DNA of 5,808 nucleotides, taken from the NCBI GenBank assembly GCA_025450095.1, contig JANWID010000250.1:1-5808 (forward strand), read 5' to 3'. The notes under the pieces were generated by a model that saw nothing but the letters and a program-made list of their open reading frames with translations, was not told the origin of the DNA and made no database searches. Position numbers and translations under genes: made by a program. Positions 5,041-5,808 of the stretch are shown in pieces; position 1 is the stretch's first letter; every line of letters starts with the position of its first letter. Source of the DNA: Bacteroidia bacterium. Its GTDB lineage: Bacteria; Bacteroidota; Bacteroidia; AKYH767-A; OLB10.

Positions 5041-5778
5041 TCAGTGCTTGCTCATCAACTCTATAAACTCCTCCTTCTTTCTCCTCGAAATCTCAGCATC
5101 AGATCCATCGCTCATCTTTACAAAATAACCATCTACGCGACTAAACTTTTTCACATGTTTTAAATTAATCAGGTGCGAATTGTGCGAACGGAAAAAACTG
5201 CTGTCGGCCAAAAGCTGTTCGTACTCCTTAATGTTTTTCGTTCCAGTATACTTCTCATCTTTTGTAAAAATGTGCGTGTAGGTTCCATCGGCCTGGAGAC
5301 GGATGATATCCTCCGGCGCAAGAAATGCAAATCCATCCTTGATCGGTATCGCAAGCTTCTGCGAATTCGTATTGCTGAGGTTTTGAAGGAGCCCCTTGTA
5401 TTGCACCTGGTGATTGACGTCCTTCTCCTCGTCTGCTTTCTTCACCGCCTCGATCAGGTCATCCGTATCGACAGGCTTCAACAAATAATCCACCGCCGAG
5501 AAACGAATCGCCTTTATCGCATAATGAGAATGTGCGGTGACGAAGATAATTTTGAAATCGATCTTATCAATTTTGCGCAGAAGGTCGAAGCCGCTGCCGT
5601 CGGGCATCTCAACATCGAGGAAAAGAAGCTGAGGCTTCAGCTTACTTATCGTCGCAAGGGCCTCATCGACAGAACCTGCATCTCCTACAACCTTAACCGA
5701 CGGACAATATTCTCCAAGGAGTTTTTTCAGTCCTTCCCTATTCTTCTTCTCGTCGTCGACCAGTACTGACGTAATCAT
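5041..5778 (-). CDS. LytTR-family response regulator (REC-LytTR)
   Basis: This cytoplasmic transcription factor is phosphorylated by a sensor kinase and binds DNA through a LytTR domain. Numbered from the ATG at 5778 it has 245 residues, normal for the family. REC spans about 1-120: acidic pocket Asp8-Asp9, phosphoacceptor Asp55 in FLDVEMPDGSGFDLL, Thr81 in FVTAHSHYA, and Lys101 in DYLLKPV. LytTR spans about 141-245 with FFRSHNSHLINLKHV and a C-terminal ISRRKKEEF segment. All catalytic residues are present, so it should be functional. I prefer ATG 5778 because MITSVLVDDE is a typical start and an in-frame TTG at 5799 lies inside the promoter box. Its usual partner, a 7TM- or His-kinase-type LytS-like sensor, is not in the window; it could lie beyond the right edge or elsewhere. 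Targets are unknown. Confidence 0.92.
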   Translation of the reverse strand: MITSVLVDDEKKNREGLKKLLGEYCPSVKVVGDAGSVDEALATISKLKPQLLFLDVEMPDGSGFDLLRKIDKIDFKIIFVTAHSHYAIKAIRFSAVDYLLKPVDTDDLIEAVKKADEEKDVNHQVQYKGLLQNLSNTNSQKLAIPIKDGFAFLAPEDIIRLQADGTYTHIFTKDEKYTGTKNIKEYEQLLADSSFFRSHNSHLINLKHVKKFSRVDGYFVKMSDGSDAEISRRKKEEFIELMSKH

Positions 5779-5796
5779 TGTGCGAAACTCTTTAAC

Positions 5797-5804
5797 CAAA
5801 TATA
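5797..5804 (-). promoter_or_regulatory. -7 promoter box of the response regulator
   Basis: On the minus strand the sequence is TATATTTG, a perfect match to the Bacteroidota -7 consensus TAnnTTTG. Transcription would start near 5790 and leave a leader of about 12 bases before the ATG at 5778. The -33 element would fall beyond the window edge, so it cannot be checked. The box overlaps an in-frame TTG and so argues against that codon as the start. Confidence 0.5.
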
Positions 5805-5808
5805 GGCA

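Noticed and set aside
5173..5769. 198-residue open frame on the plus strand
   Set aside because: It is antisense to the well-supported response regulator, is full of basic and leucine residues typical of a reversed coding strand, and has no recognisable domain.
5779..5799. TTG at 5799 as the start of the response regulator
   Set aside because: It sits inside a perfect -7 promoter box, adds residues not typical of REC domains, and a standard ATG start follows at 5778.

Overview
The window looks like chromosomal DNA from a Bacteroidota (Cytophaga-Flavobacterium-Bacteroides group) bacterium. Three things point there. The large secreted protein has a C-terminal type IX secretion sorting domain, which is confined to this phylum. 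Start codons lack convincing Shine-Dalgarno sequences, but a perfect Bacteroidota-type -7 promoter box (TAnnTTTG) lies just upstream of the response-regulator start. The intergenic spaces carry short repeats of the GCAGATGAC type. The genus cannot be told from the sequence. All supported genes lie on the minus strand.

Layout from left to right: (1) 1 to about 408 is the upstream end of an IS3-like insertion sequence. It holds orfA, the first codons of orfB (the rest lies outside the window), and a 130-base end region with helically phased copies of AACAGATGGC, probably transposase-binding sites. (2) 416-650 is a degenerate tandem array of 89-base units containing GCAGATGACGCAGATG; one unit is interrupted by a precise 29-base insertion that is itself a hairpin. 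(3) 724-1371 encodes an unrecognised five-helix membrane protein whose N-terminus resembles that of GldL. (4) 1406-1543 holds two more copies of the repeat core in inverted orientation, forming a potential 44-base imperfect stem between the membrane-protein gene and the upstream gene. (5) 1542-2222 is an orthodox AqpZ-type water channel. (6) 2395-4839 encodes an 814-residue secreted protein of 14 repeats of about 50 residues, most simply read as two seven-bladed beta-propellers, with a signal peptide and type IX sorting tail. (7) 5041-5778 is a LytTR-family response regulator.

The genes do not form an obvious pathway. Spaces of about 170 to 200 bases, with candidate promoters, separate the aquaporin, the propeller protein and the regulator, so they are probably separate transcription units; co-orientation alone is weak evidence for joint function. 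The best material for a second look is the repeat biology (the 89-base array, the 29-base palindrome nested in it, the inverted pair at the aqpZ stop codon, the phased sites at the IS end) and the 14-repeat exported protein. I did not find a clearly new multi-gene system.
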